In this document: positions 45,001 to 58,655 of the stretch, piece after piece
Layout: each line of letters starts with the position of its first letter
Numbering within the stretch: the first letter of the stretch is position 1
Notes under the pieces: model-generated
Told to the model about the DNA's origin: nothing
The model's database searches: none
Seen by the model: the letters and a program-made list of their open reading frames with translations, nothing else
Made by a program: the position numbers and the translations under genes
From: Glossina fuscipes
Lineage: Eukaryota > Arthropoda > Insecta > Diptera > Glossinidae
Direction of reading: 5' to 3'
NCBI RefSeq assembly: GCF_014805625.2
Contig: NW_023998414.1
Coordinates: forward strand, 5,491,962-5,555,961
DNA length: 64,000 bases

Positions 45001-47099
45001 TATTAGTACATTTAAGTTAAGGTTTAAAAATACTTGTGTGAAAACTGCATATTGTTATTTTCTTCGTTTCAAGTCTTAAGAAGAATGTGTTTCATGTGCG
45101 GATAGTACGTGCGTTGCTTAGGTAAACGAATATTTCCTCTTTGCTCCTCGACGCGCGATGAGGTATTTCGAAGGAGTTCTAATGCTCCGCACTAATGCAC
45201 TTTGTTATTTTGAGATTTTTCACAGCACAGGGAAATTATAGTTCCGTAATTTATGGAGGCGTTTCTGAGAAAAAAAACTCTATAGCCACGCCTCGTTACG
45301 TCTGGCGAACTCTACCCTCACATTTTTGTCTTTGAATTGCTCATTGATTGTTTCATAGCTCCTCTAAGTGAAAGACACTCATCATGAAATTGCACGACCA
45401 GTCATTTTGACTGGTCTGTTAAATCTAATTTAACTAAATGTTTAACTAACTATGTTCTAATTGTTCACTCGTTCCGGTTGTGATTTCTTATTTCAAGTGT
45501 TTGCGTCTTGTATTCATTATCTATCTTCTTTTGTTTTATTTTATTGCAATAATTTAATAAATAATAAGTTTGTTTAAAGAGCAATTTGTTGTTGGCAATA
45601 CTTTAGCACATCACATCTTTGTTTCCTTAAATATTTTGAATATGAAGAAATTGTTCTATGAAATTTCCATTAGCCCCGCCTATTTTGTGTCGCCAACTTG
45701 GAATTGAACACTTTATCGCATATATTTGCACGAAATTTCCGCAAATCTTTAGCAATTAAATACAAATTTCTTGTAAATCGATTATGATTATGTCAGCATT
45801 AAATTAATTTATTATTTTATAGCCTAACACAAATTCTACATAATTTTCTATTTATTTCATTTTGCATTATTGTTATTGTTTACCATATGTAGTTTGTTTA
45901 TACAAAACAAATGAAAGTCAGTTTTGCTCTCATTTATTACCTTTCTCTTAACAATGCAATGGGAAATTTGAGGGTAAATATTGGAAACCTGGCGACATGA
46001 TTAGCCTATTGCCGATAATCAATTTTCTCTTAAAAGAACCAAGCGATGAATACGGCGATGATCGACTGCTTATATGATTACCCCATTATTTTTTGAAGTA
46101 ATGAAAGCTCTATTTTAAAGAAAAAGGCTATGATTTGCTGATTCTTTCGCTCTCAATGCACAGATCGATTTTCTTTTACATACCTACTCTCCTCCAATTT
46201 AAAAACGCAAAATTTTAATATATATTAATATACGTATATATATTGTTTTTTACGTTGATCGCTGATAAGTATGTGTGTACAAAAATTCAAACGAATGCAA
46301 TTTTCTTTGAATCTCACAATTATTTTTATGCTACTTTCTTTGTTTATATTTAACAGTATTTCATTTTTTTTAATTATATGAAATTTTCTGTTTCCTAAGT
46401 ACTTGGAAAATTGTACGAACATGTTTTATTTGTTAAGACTCCACCATCACACTCCTCTCTTCCTCTTCTCCGCCAAAGAAGGGGCTCATGAACGAAATTT
46501 TGCCCTATAGAATCTTTATAAAGTTGTAAGATGTAAGTGGTTGTGTGGTGTATGTGAGTGTGTTAAGTGTTCGCTTACTTCGCCAGCCAGTATCAAAACA
46601 ACATAATTAGTTTACAAACATTTTATTAAGGTGTTATTGTTATAAATGTCTTAACTTAATAGTGTCAATTGTGTATCAGACTCAAAATTAAGATTATGAT
46701 AAAATTAAGAATTATAATCTATATTAACAATAAAAATAACAACTCACCGAATGTACATTCGAAATCCTAAAAAAAAAAATTAACAACTTGTTAAATCTAA
46801 TTTGAAACTGCTCCCACTTGTATCTTCACATATGCAACGTAGTCCATTATTTCTTCAATGTTTTCGGCAATATACGTCTTTTATATTAATCAACAATAAA
46901 TTTTGCTTTTTTAGTTTGCCCAATTAATTACGACTCAATTTTTCATTATTTTTTCTAATTTTTTTATTTCTTATTTTTTTTGAAAAATATAAAATTTTCA
47001 CTTCTTCAGACACTATCTGCTAGTATTGTACCGTCCCTCAATGTGCCTCGAAGATATGCTGCGGTTCCAAATGTCTTTTAGGGCGCATTAATTAGCAAC
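42061..47099. other. 5-kb gene-free stretch
   Basis: Read on both strands. Only short frames with no domain, no tRNA, no recognised repeat and scattered AT runs. Downstream sequence or an LTR of the BEL/Pao remnant may reach into about 46.4-47.1 kb, but I could not delimit one. Confidence 0.5.
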
Positions 47100-48830
47100 T
47101 ATGTGTAGTTAAGTAGATGAAGGAAGCTTGCCTTTAAACTTGTGTCGATAAATTTTGAGATCGCTGAAGGTGATCAAAGGATGCACACTAACTATTGTTG
47201 TGATTCAATTTGATTCTGCTAGTCCATTATCTACTTAGAAGATGTTCTTTAGCATTTGAGCGCCTAAAGGATTGCTGATTTCATTTTCAGATCCAATTTT
47301 TTGCAAACAGTTAGATATGATGCAGTGCGAATTTCGTATGTGACCATGTTGAGTTGATGGAATTTCACAGGTGATGATGCATTAGTTCTTCATAAAATCA
47401 TTTGATATTTTCGGTCTGTCGGATGCAACAGAATTTGTCCATACATCTTCTCAATGGCTGTAGTGACGGCTTATATGTGTAAACGGAAACATATTGAAAA
47501 CAATTCCCTTCGGAATGTTGGAGCGGTGTGCATTAAATCATTAGGCGGGTAGCCCGTTGATGTTCTGGAAGATGCATCAAAGGCTACACTCAATGTTTTT
47601 GTGGTGCTATCTGGTTTTCATCTGATGTTGACTTATGTCACATGCCCCATTTGTTCATATTCTTGCACGAAATTAGGACGTTCAAGCCCAAGAAATCTCC
47701 GATAGGTTCTATCCTTAGTTGCGGTCTTCGTGAGTTTTCTGAGCATTGAATGAAGTGTTCTTCACATTGTTGATCATTTTGTGATACACTTATTGCAAGA
47801 ACCATCATAATCCATTCTTCGAAGTCGCTCAATCAACACAGTTAGCAGTTTACTGCTTTCTGAATTTGAGTCAACAGCGGAGATTGCACATGTTGCGCTA
47901 GTATTTGCGGATTGATTTTAAGATAGTTTACTAGTGATGATCTAACCAAGAAATGTATTTAAAACAATTGGAAGATTATCGGATAATATTATCTTTCTAT
48001 TCTGAATAAACCCGAAATAATATTCTGCGCCCAAGTGAATGTCTATTGTGCTCGGTTGGTTGAAGTATAAATCAGCTGGAATATTCCACGTAGAAATATC
48101 GGACTGCTGATTTGGTTGAACCGGGAAGATTGATGGGAGAACGAATGCTTCCAGATTTTTTGAGAAATCGTTATTTCTTGGTAACTGCACATTTATTCGC
48201 TCTGTCGATTTTTGTTGTCTATTGCCAATACGTTCGTAACATTCGGGCGAAGCTTCCGGTGTTGAAATGGACAGCCGTTTGATGACGCATTCGGCTGGAC
48301 GGTTCACTTGCGAATCTGAACCCAAAAATGCTTGGAATTCTTCTTCGAATTCCCGTTTACTGCAATTATTCTTACTCTACCCGTTGCTAGTAAGACATAA
48401 CTTTTACTTGGCAATGATATATTTGTGGCTGATGTCACAACTGTTTTATGTGGAGGACGAGACGGCCTTTCATTGTAGTCGATCGAGTCCGTGGTTTGAA
48501 ATTTAAATACCAAAAATAACAGCAGGTTACAATGCTTACAATATCTTTTGCGGTCTAATATCTTGATTAAGATCCGCAGTAATAATGAGCTCCAAGTTGC
48601 TGTCAATGTTTGACTGATCACGGACAAGTATGCGCAACTTGCCATCTGTGTTGTCAAATGCATCCGATTCGTTGGAAAAAGTTCGGTACCTTTCTTGATA
48701 ATAGTATGCCTTAGTCTTCCTATCAGCGGAATCTTTCTTGTAGTTGCGTATAATACGCTGTATGCCTTCACCAGCAACAGTTTGCAATTTGAGCAAATCT
48801 GAAGCTGACGTCATCTTGCTTGATGATGAC
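47100..48830 (-). mobile_element. BEL/Pao LTR-retrotransposon gag-pol remnant
   Basis: Degenerate, in order on the minus strand: gag start (about 48814-48536; a basic/acidic helical region), protease region (VLLATGRVRIIAVNG near 48410; then FVLPSIFP, STWNIPADLYF, IGAEYY-like LGAEYYFG, ILSDNLPIVLNT), and reverse transcriptase (FDASSRTSTGYPPNDLMHTA near 47580; then RRELFSICFRLH, AIEKMYGQILLHPTDRKY, NMVTYEIRTASYL near 47340). The catalytic YVDD box near 47235 is broken (stop in place of Tyr, and VDN). There are many frameshifts and stops. The 'FDASS' box and the 'STWNIP' motif are typical of BEL/Pao. RNase H, integrase and LTRs were not found. Inactive. Confidence 0.85.
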
Positions 48831-51230
48831 TTGCAGAAATGTTTTTTCTTTTATCTTTTGAAGCCTATCTCCAAAATGATACGTTTAATTGTCCGGAATA
48901 ACCAATACAAAGGGGACCTAGCAAATTGTCAATGAATGTCTGTAATGGTTGACCCAACACAGATGCTGATGTTTGTTGTTATTCCTGCTGGATAACTCAA
49001 ACGCTTTAATTGAAAATGTTGCTGATGTTGCGCGACGTGCCATTAATTGCCTCGATTGGGCTGTCGTAATGCATCCTCTTGTTGAGATTTTTTGACCTGA
49101 CTAATCTAAAAGTATGATGGTTTTTAACTTGATTTATAAGCGACATCTCTTAAGATGTCTAAAAAGCGTCTTTTAAGCTTTATTTAAAAAGAGAGACTAT
49201 AAAAATAAAGTTAAATTACATCGGAATCACCAATATGTATGTGGTCTCATGGAGAGTCCAACAAAAAACTAAAATTCACTAGTATAAGTCAGCTAAAATG
49301 TTGCATTAAATTCTAAAGTGTCATACAAATAAATTTTGATTTATATCCAACAATCAGATTTTGCGAAATTCGCAAATTATAATAATTCAAAATTACATCA
49401 CACAAAAGTGGAATGTACAAACAAACAAAAGAAAAAATGAAAAAGACGCTTGAGTATATAAGCATTTATTGACTATGGTCAGTTATTGAAAAAAAGCATA
49501 TATGAATAAACGCACAATATATTGCACGTTCATATTTATAGTTAAGTGAACATTAATAAATTAGAATAAAAAATAACAAATATAAACTCTATATTTAATA
49601 GGATATGTATTAAATTTAAACAACCTCAACTCATAATTTTTATAAAATCTTACCTTATTTTGTATAAATTTGTTCATATATATAAAAAATTATTACAATT
49701 AATTTCTTGTAATGTATGTTAAGTTTGATATACCTATGTGAAATAAACAGATTTGGTAAAAAAAAAAAAACATTCTTTTATTTCTCTTTATTTGATAATA
49801 TTGATGCGTGAAAGTCAAACGAACTTTGCAAGGACAACGCAATATGTAAATGCACATATACACAAATTGCTCGGATGAATTTTATTAAAATGGTACACGT
49901 AGCGAAGAATCTTCTCAAAATGGTGATACTATTTTATGCCGTTAAATATAATATGAAGCTCGTAAGCCTAAAGCCTAAAGTTCGGACGCAAGTGATCACT
50001 TTAATACGAGCTTCTTTAAATAAATTAATAATCAAAAAATGTAAATAGTTTGATGAAGGTAACGTAGGATGGGTGTGTGTAACAGCCGACATTAGCTTAA
50101 CAGACAAACAGACACATATACACGAGCCAACGGACAAAGGATGAGAGAGTCGAACATTGCGATAAGCTAACAGATATAGACGGCACCAGAATAGTAACAT
50201 TGACATAACTTATATTTCGCTTTTTTTTTATTGTTATAACACGCCAGCCGGGATATTCAGGCATAATAAACTCTCCCCGTCCCCCTCTTGGGCATTCGTT
50301 ACATGTTTTTTGATAAAATTGAAATTTATTTAAAATATAATTGCTACAAGGCTTAATAATCCAAATATGCATCATCATTACTTATTGTCTTTTACCATTT
50401 ATCGGGTAGCTCGATCGTTGACCTCGGGGTTTGGACGCGAAATAGCCATCGAACCGGAAACCGTTGACCTGCTAAATATGACTGATCTGAATAAGTGATA
50501 CTCGGGAGAGGTTAGTTCTGGAGAATACAGCAGGTGCCATAAAATTTCCCAGTCTCAGCAAAAAATTATATCTTTGGCCGTTTTTGCTAAAAACGGGCAG
50601 ATGTAAGCGAACAATCATCATTTTCACGACATTTTCAGTAAAAGGAAATGAAAAAAAATATAGGGTAATGTAGACCGGGTATGCTTTATTAGAGTTTAAA
50701 TTCCTGAAAGATGAATCAAGTTAGAATGTCCCTTTCTCTAAATCTCTTGACATCGGAGCAGCAACACGTTGATTGTCCTTAAGGGGGAAGCTACTGTAAC
50801 GATCTAAAAAAATTTTTTGATAACTTTTTTTGGATGGAAAAAAGCAATTGAATAATAATATTCGAAAAGTTGATTAATATTATTTATTACTTTTGAAAAT
50901 TGGCAACGTCGGAGCTATCCTCGCGACATATGTTTAATTTGACGGGCTGAGGGGCAAAAGTTGGTTTTAGTGTACATGCATACCTGCAACTGAGAATCGT
51001 TATATTTGCGGTGGTATCCAAAATATAAACCCACTAGGTCTATGTTTGATAAGGTTGATTTCTACGTCAATTTAATATTATGATTTGACGTTCACCATGA
51101 AATATTGAAAATGGAACCTTGTTATCATGTAATGACATTGTCTTCTTTGGAACGATTATATGAGAGGGGGTTAAAAAAATTACCCTAGCCAAATCAGTTT
51201 TTTCATACGATTTTAGATTGTCGATGTACA
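48831..51230. other. gene-free stretch
   Basis: AT-rich. Around 50225-50305 the minus strand reads TGTAACGAATGCCC..., which could be the edge of a solo LTR, but no matching end was found. No gene supported. Confidence 0.4.
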
Positions 51231-51234
51231 ACTG

Positions 51235-51385
51235 TCGTTATATAGGGAGTGGTAAAAAAGTGGATTGACCCCAACCATTTTCATTAGCGTTCGTTCTTGC
51301 GTCAATATGTCTTGACAGTTTGTAAGTTGAACGCAAAATTAAGTGGACCGACGGAGAGATAAGTTCAATTAATATAATAAAGGAT
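51235..51385 (+). repeat. dispersed fly repeat, subfamily 2 copy
   Basis: Shares 'ccattttcattagcgttcg', 'gttgaacgcaaaattaagtgg' and 'accgacggagagataagttc' with the 16345-16505 element. Confidence 0.6.
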
Positions 51386-54300
51386 GCACAAGCCAAATAT
51401 ACGCTGTCCAAAAGTTGTGTATAGTATAATTAATAAAATGGCGCAAGAGTTGGCGTGTGAGTTGAAATTTAATTACAGTAAACTGAACGTGAAATCGTAT
51501 AAAAAATATTAGAAAACATATTATAAAATCTAGTACAATTAGTAAAAGTGAGTATAAAATATTGAATCTTTGAACAGAATTATTTTCAAAATTGCGAGTT
51601 ATAGAAGCCAAAATTGATAATCCTAAAAAAATTAGACCTATAGAAACTTAGTCCGTCAGGATATATTATTAGATGTGACCGCTGCTCTCAGTCTCTCCAT
51701 GAAAAACTAAGGGTGCTGGAAAACTACTATTGGGCTAAAACTGATTATTGCTCGCTGTTCACCTCGATCACCGCTCGGCGACATCCAACTGTTAAGGTAT
51801 ACTTACCTCCACCCTTCGAATAACGATAAAAAGAAAATAAAATTAATAAAGTCTTCGGTTTTATTTTATTTATTTACTATTTTGTTTTTTTCTTCAAAAC
51901 AATATCTTATACAATTTATTGCTTATATATATAGCGAGACAATTTGATAATTAAAACTTTAAATAGTAACAATAAATACAAGATTTTCAGTTCAGAATTT
52001 ACAAAAAAAATATAATTGTGTGAGTTTGTATTTTAGATCACTTACGCTTATTATTATTTAGTACATGTTACAAATATTCTCGCATATCTTTGTTTCATTG
52101 GTTATATTCAAATTTTTTGATTACATTAAAAAAGGCCGTATGGAATAATTTATAAACTTATCTCATTTTCGAATTTTCATACTTTGAGATCATTACAAGA
52201 AACAGATAATAATTTCATTCAGTGAGTTTACAATTTTTAAACCACAACACGACAATAGTTTTAGTTTACATATATTTCTCACTTATCAGCTTTTTGAAGA
52301 AGCTAAGTATATAACCTATTTTTTAATTTTTTTTTTGCAATGTATTAAGAAGCCGTTGAAGACTTTTATTACAATTTTGAGGCATTGTGGCTGAATTTGT
52401 CCACGATAATGTTTCAAACGTAATAAAAAACAATAATTAAGATCTTAACTTAAGAGAGAAAACGATATAAGGCTACTTTTAAATGATGAACTCTTTGTAA
52501 AATATCGGTGTTGGAAATTTGAGTTTGACAATAGATATAGCTTTAATTTGAAGTTTACTGTCGTCAGTTTTGTTTTCTTCTGAAATTCATATGACATAGG
52601 AAAGTACTTTTCCTCGTGCAATTTCTGGATACCACATATAAAATTCAGTACAATATGATTATCAATTATGATTCTGACAATAAATAAGGCCACACAGATT
52701 TTCAAGCAACATGTATTGATTCTGACAAGTATATAATTCTTATAAAATGAAAATTCCTCTATATTGAAATTTTTTTCCGATAATATTGTGCGTATTACAA
52801 TATTACTATTATCGTCGAACAAAGTAACTATTAAAAGTTCATTCATTTTGTTCTTTCCTACAAAAGACTCGATAACCCTTTTTTATCTTGTTGCTTAGCA
52901 ATTCTTCTGATCACTTAAGTGTCTTTTTTCCTTTTTTTATTCTCTTGGTACCCTTAAGTAAACATTGTTACGTGCATGATTGTCATGCTAATCGCTAAAC
53001 AAGAGTGTAGAACAATTAATTAAATCAAATTATATAATATGGCAAATCCATTAGTATTGTTTAAACTTGAAAAAAGTGTACTTGGCGTATGGAAGAACTA
53101 GAAAAAGAGATAAATCTATTAAAATTGAATAGCAGTAATAAATAACGCAAATGCCTTCGACGCAGTTGACTGGGACGATTTTCTCTTGAGAAGACATAGG
53201 AAATTGAAATAAATTATTCAAAATAAATATATGTAAAAGTTGACACGATCATTTCTAATCAGCTTTCTTGAAGTGTCAAAATGCAACGCAAGGGGAATAT
53301 TTTGATGCGTCATATCCAGACTTTCCCACCGTTTGCTGTAAACTGATATCTTGCATAAATTGCAAGATCAACATTGAATATGAATAACAAAAACAAAATA
53401 TAATGATAACGTCATGTAGTTTTTATAATAATTGTAACAATAATACAACATAATAACATGTAATAATTCTAATCAAAATCGATAAAATCCACAATAATAT
53501 TTAAAAATTGATTTATTTATAGATACTACAAAGCTAAACACTAACCGGAAAACAACTCATGCTTTAATAAAAATGTTGCAGGATTTGGTTTACAAGAAAA
53601 TGACTAAAGTTTGAAAGCAGGTCAACGACAGCAGTAGATTCAAGCGAATCGATTAGATGTGTAACAATGAAACATTTCATTCGTTAGCAACACTTACATA
53701 ACAAAAGAGCGAACACCATCAAGACATTCCCTTTTTAAATGGGAGCAAACGGTGTGAGAACAAAACGATCGAAACAAATTGAAGTGAGTGCAAATGAAGC
53801 GCCGAACAGAATGATTACTTTTTACTATTTGCTTGCATCGTTTCGAGAAAACAAAACAGCGATGTATTTATGCAAACAAAACAAAATCATATGGTTAATG
53901 TTTTAGGCTTTAAAACAATTATTTGCGCTTTTATTAAAAAAAGTTCATTGCAATAACACGTGGACGAAAGAAAAAAAACAACTAATTGTAGTGCACGCGT
54001 AGCATAGCATGCATCCACACAAAATAAAAAAAAAAAAATATAAACGCACCCAGGCGGCACGCTGGCGGAAATGTTGAATTGCATTTTCGCTGAAAGCATA
54101 CCACTGCAGCAGGCGGCGCCATATTTAAAATAATTGCTGGCATCAGCATAATGTGTTTTAGACAAAAAAAAAAAAAAACAAAATGGTAGATAAATTTAGA
54201 CTAATAATTTAAGTATCCCAAATTTAAATAAATTATTATCATTTTTATATTGGATGAGCGCGCCAAGTATATGTTGGCACTTTCTAACCCAATCAGGTTA

Positions 54301-55399
54301 TTCGAAGGGAGCATCAGAAATAAATTCCTATAAAATAAATCACCCTTCCAAAATAGTACATAAAATCGGCGTTATTGTGAATTCGCAGCTATGTTCCTCA
54401 CACCTAATTCAACTTGCAATTGAAAAATAACAGTCGCTAATTATGCTGATTTACGTTTTTTCTTCCGCTTTTATTTTTTCGATTACCTTTATGCACTAAA
54501 ATATGTAACATTGGCATTTTCCAATGATTTTATTTCTTTTTTTATTCTCATTCTTTTAGTTATAAGAATTATATATAAGCCGTAATTAAAATAAAAAGAT
54601 TCATGCACAATATGTAAAACGAGATTGCTATCGCCATTCAATTATCGAATTATTACAATATGTATGATTAAATAAAAAGGGTTGAAAATTTATAAACGCC
54701 TTAAGGAATCTAACGTCCGTCTATGTAAGTGAAGCGAGTTTCTGTTAGTCTGTGTTTACCTTTGTTCTGAAATAAAAGATAACAATTTATGAGAAGAGAA
54801 AAGAAAAGTCCAAAGTGCGTCCGCACAATATAAGGGTGGATTTGCATTTTGCATTCAATTAGCTCAAACACATACCAATCCATTGGCAGATTGCAGCATA
54901 AGGGACTGGACAGAATAAATCAAAAAAAAAAAAGATGTGAAAGCAAGCGAAGAGAACAAAAGCCGCCTTTGAGTGCATAATGGGTTGGTTACTTTTCTTC
55001 TTACCATTGAAAGCGATCAATCGATCGAGCGATCGAGCAAAGTGGTGTAGCATTATCGCTCCACCCTAATTCGTTGTTTAATCCCACTCTACATTTATGC
55101 ATTTTATTAGCATGACCATGCATTATGACAAACTATAACAAACTATAATATAGACGACGTTTTTTTAAGGGAAAAGGAAGACATTATTCAACTTGCTACA
55201 GACTAAAGGGGCACACATTGAACTTGTTCCGAAATTTACCGTGAAAACGTTGCTACGAATGAAAAAAAAAAATTAAATATAGACAATATCGATGGTGTTG
55301 TATGTTCTTTCATTCGCCTGGTAGTTTAGTTATCATAGCAAAATAATTCGTGCTTAATAAAAGGACCAGACCGTGAAAGAGTAAGAATAATAAGTAAAT
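51386..55399. other. gene-poor stretch
   Basis: AT-rich, with one unassigned frame (52445-52846). A locally GC-richer patch with 'ggcggcacgctggcgg' and 'gcaggcggcgccatattt' lies at about 54045-54125; it looks unlike its surroundings, but I cannot assign it. Confidence 0.45.
52445..52846 (-). CDS. unassigned 133-residue frame
   Basis: ATG preceded by AACAAA, a near-ideal fly context. Rich in Ile, Leu, Asn, Phe and Ser, with one moderately hydrophobic segment around residues 45-72. No domain recognised and no consensus splice site at its ends. In DNA this AT-rich a 133-codon frame is only mildly unexpected. Confidence 0.25.
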   Translation of the reverse strand: MNELLIVTLFDDNSNIVIRTILSEKNFNIEEFSFYKNYILVRINTCCLKICVALFIVRIIIDNHIVLNFICGIQKLHEEKYFPMSYEFQKKTKLTTVNFKLKLYLLSNSNFQHRYFTKSSSFKSSLISFSLLS

Positions 55400-55930
55400 G
55401 TGAAGAGTCGATAACAAGAATATTTAGAAACCACACTTAAAACCGAATTTCATTGGATGTGAGAGATTTTCATCAAAAGAATGACATTCAGCCGTGATAG
55501 AAATTCATCGGAACAACCGCTTCGGGTTACGCTAAGGAGCAACTTAACAGAGTCAAGAGGAGGAGGAAAAGGGGCGAATAAGAGCAATAGGCTGTAAGGA
55601 GGAGGAATTGCCGAAGGAAACAGTCACCGTAGCAGACACTACACCGGCACCGATTGCATTGTATTGTAAGTCATCTTAGTTTATTTAATTCCTTTTTGTC
55701 CCCGATGAGTGGCTAAGCGCGAGCTGCCACCGCTGTAGATGAGATGAGGGGGGTGTCCATATGATGGCACTGTAGGGAGGACTCCAGACCGTTACAGACT
55801 GACTCACGGTGGACAGACGGACGGTAGACAACCGACGGGACCTTTTCTTTTTTTGTTTGTTGTATTCTTTGTCATGAGGCTCAGGGAGCCAAACCCCTTT
55901 CAATAAAATACGCTCTACCGGCAACAAAGG
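55400..55930. other. purine-rich, higher-GC island
   Basis: The plus strand has purine-rich sequence (about 55555-55615, with repeated 'aggaggag' words) leading to 'ttgtattGTAAGTcatc' at about 55664, a consensus donor. It could be a 5' noncoding exon of a plus-strand gene outside the window. No coding frame supported. Confidence 0.3.
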
Positions 55931-57460
55931 GGCATAAGCATTAACATTTATTTACATTAACATTTTTGTCAACGTAAGCATTTTTATTAAATTTATTGTA
56001 CTATATAAGAACCATGTAAATAATCAAAAAGGGGAGATTCATAGAATGTCATACCATGCCTTTGGCAAAAACAGTGATAACTACTGATAAACGTGAAATT
56101 ACAATACCTGAAAAGTTTAAATACCAGTTGTGTACATATGTCTCAGGATTACATTTACTAGGATTCTGTCCAATTGTATGGGGGTTTAGGTCTGTCGCTT
56201 CTGTTACTCACAATTCTTGTAATTTGATATTATCGCAAACAAAGAAAATTAAGCATCACCAAGGGTTATTGATGCTTTTGTAGTGAAAAATGAACCTAAG
56301 AATAGAAAAAGTATCAAACCTAATTTAGATATTGTTAAAAATGATAGGAACAGCGATGAACGTGCTGGTGCATCAAATAATAAAAAAGAAAAAAAAAAGA
56401 TACAATCAACACAATTTTAATCTTGTGACAAGAAATTACTTTCTTATTTCTAATTCTTAAACACAGCCAAATAGTCCGCGACTTTTTTCGCGAAACTAAA
56501 TTTGCGCTTTACGCGAATAACTTAGATTAAGCTATGAAGAAATACTTTCGCATTCTTTTTTCCCCTCTTCAACATTACTACATAGCGCATCAAACCCATA
56601 ACCGAAATGCAATGTCCAATGTATTTCAATATCGAATAGTGCATCTATTTGTGAGGTTCTGTTGCACATACGTCGTATATAAGCTTTGGTTAAGAATTGT
56701 CAAATTGAAAATAGCAAGTAAACTTAAATTCTAAGTAAAGAAAGTGCGCACCCATGAATATATATAAAACCGGTTTTGCACAAGAATTTCTTTTTCATAC
56801 AAAAAGAATTACAGTTTGAGCCGTATAAAAGAATAGAAGAGTACAATTTGTGCAGTGGTGTACATAAACTTGTACAAACGAAAAGAAAATTTTATAATTT
56901 GAATTTCTTTTCTGTAAATGAAATTATAAAAAAAGAAACAAAAAAAAAAATGGAGCAATAAAAAGTCAAAATGGCGACACATCGTAATGAAAAGCTTTTT
57001 ATTACAAATGGAGTGATTGAAAAGAAGACCTAGACTCGCATTGTTTAGAAATGTCAATTGAGGAAAACAAAATGAGGATATCAACTTTATTAAACGCCGC
57101 CACTCTTGAAGCATAAAGGCTGTTAGGAGAGTTATGTTACCCGGATCCACCAATTATAAAGCCTTATATGCATATGTGCATGGTGGTCATGCAATTACCG
57201 TTTACCTATTCATGCAATTGAAATAGTCTACGAACAACGGCTTGCGATATTATTTATGCATACTTTGTCTAAATGAAGATAATAATATCATCCGGTGTTG
57301 ACATGGATAAACAATTTCTTATGAACATCTTGATATATGCAGCATGTGTAGTTTATAAGCCAATCATTTTACTACCTAAGCACTTCGTTTTATTCAATAA
57401 AGCAGATGAAATTATCAACACAACAATAAATCATGTTGCTCTTTTTTGTTGTAAGACAAA
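55931..57460. other. gene-poor stretch
   Basis: AT-rich with short frames lacking domains. Nothing further supported. Confidence 0.45.
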
Positions 57461-57575
57461 AAAGAAATGCGCACATTGCGGATGGAGAAGCCACACTAGC
57501 TATAAATGTAAATACAAAAACAGTCTGTGTTCCAAGTTCCAACAGAGAGGACATCTAGCGGGACATGTAGGGCGG
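57461..57575 (+). mobile_element. retrotransposon gag zinc-knuckle remnant
   Basis: One intact CCHC knuckle (C-x2-C-x4-H-x4-C, from 57468: CAHCGWRSHTSYKC) followed by a second that has lost two cysteines (CSKFQQRGHLAGHV). The pair with short basic spacing is typical of Gypsy-type gag. The frame ends at a stop near 57580. Confidence 0.65.
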
Positions 57576-57923
57576 GAGTAACTATGACTCTCTTCCAAAA
57601 TGCGGGCCTCAATAGTGTGGATGCCCAAGCAATAATGGTAATCAGGAGATCACAGATGTGCCTATTTCTCACCTCCTCGTGGTTCTTGCCGGGCGGTTAA
57701 CACGAAAGGAAGCTCTTCTTCGTCAATCTAATTGGTGGAGAGACTTTCCGGTGTTGTGTAGTATTATCGATTTGTCGCACTCTACCGTAATTTTCAAGTT
57801 ATTGCTAAGTTTACATTTTACACGTAACCTAGTTAAGATAGTGTAATTCTAGTAGTAAGCTATTAATATAATATTATTTGCTTAAGCTGTAATTCTAGTT
57901 ATAACCCATTTTTATATTATATT

Positions 57924-58180
57924 GTAGTGTGATCGCATACCGTCGTATGCATCCACTTTGAAGTGCGACAGAATTATGCTGAATTTGCATAATTCTGTGG
58001 CAAAGAAAAAAAGTAAAACAAAATTTTTGTCGCACTTTAACTGATATTGCATTACGAAATGCAATACGATGCCAAGCGCCCCAATTAAAATAAGTGTTAA
58101 CGTAGCATAAAATCACCTGTAGATTTAGGTATAAATAAGGCACTTAAAGAAATAAAGAATCAGTTGCTTTTAACAGCAAC
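57924..58180 (+). mobile_element. LTR-like segment with nested palindromes, TATA box and initiator
   Basis: Candidate U3/R part of an LTR. TATAAATA at 58130-58137, an arthropod-type initiator (TCAGTTG) about 30 bp later at 58160-58166, and AATAAA at 58151-58156 between them, a compact layout typical of LTRs. The upstream half holds perfect inverted repeats: 57935-57950 (6-bp arms), 57961-57970 with 58028-58037 (10), 57969-57997 (11), 58045-58066 (9); a further one at 58163-58180 has 6-bp arms. TG at the left edge may be the terminus. No second matching LTR was identified, so this is tentative. Confidence 0.4.
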
Positions 58181-58514
58181 TCATAACTAAGCGTTTTATT
58201 CGCTCAAAAACAAAAGGCGTTAAATCCGCCCAAGCTTTAGCTAGGGACCGTCTCTTGCCGAGCTCCATTGGCACTACATGAGACGGATAGACTTGGCGTT
58301 CTGCAGCCGAGCAGAATAGGGACACACTCACAACCCAAGTACCCTTGCCAAGGAAGGATTCATAGGGAATCCTACCTAATAATACGGCAACACATTTGGT
58401 CAACACAAAACATTGTTCCATTAGCATTTCTAATTTCATTACAATATGCTTGCGTTATTATTCTAAGCGATAACCTACTTTAGTTATATTGCTTAAGTTA
58501 GCATTAAGTTATTT

Positions 58515-58655
58515 CCTATATAAGATACTGACCATACATTAGATACATCATAATAATATAAGCAAGTAATTTAAACGAAAGTACAAAATAAAGAATCTAA
58601 AATAATCCAATAAACCAAAGAACATTTAATTTCTAAGTGGTGTGTCACTACAGTT
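58515..58655 (+). promoter_or_regulatory. second TATA / poly(A) arrangement, LTR-like
   Basis: TATATAAG at 58517-58524 and AATAAA at 58587-58592, with a leader reaching 'gtgtcactaca'. At about 58721-58735 'ttggctcataacag' resembles the region next to a retroelement primer-binding site. It may belong to the same or another decayed LTR element. Confidence 0.3.

Noticed and set aside
49934..50378. Minus-strand frames of 90 and 93 residues
   Set aside because: Overlapping in different frames with no homology; the region may include an LTR edge.
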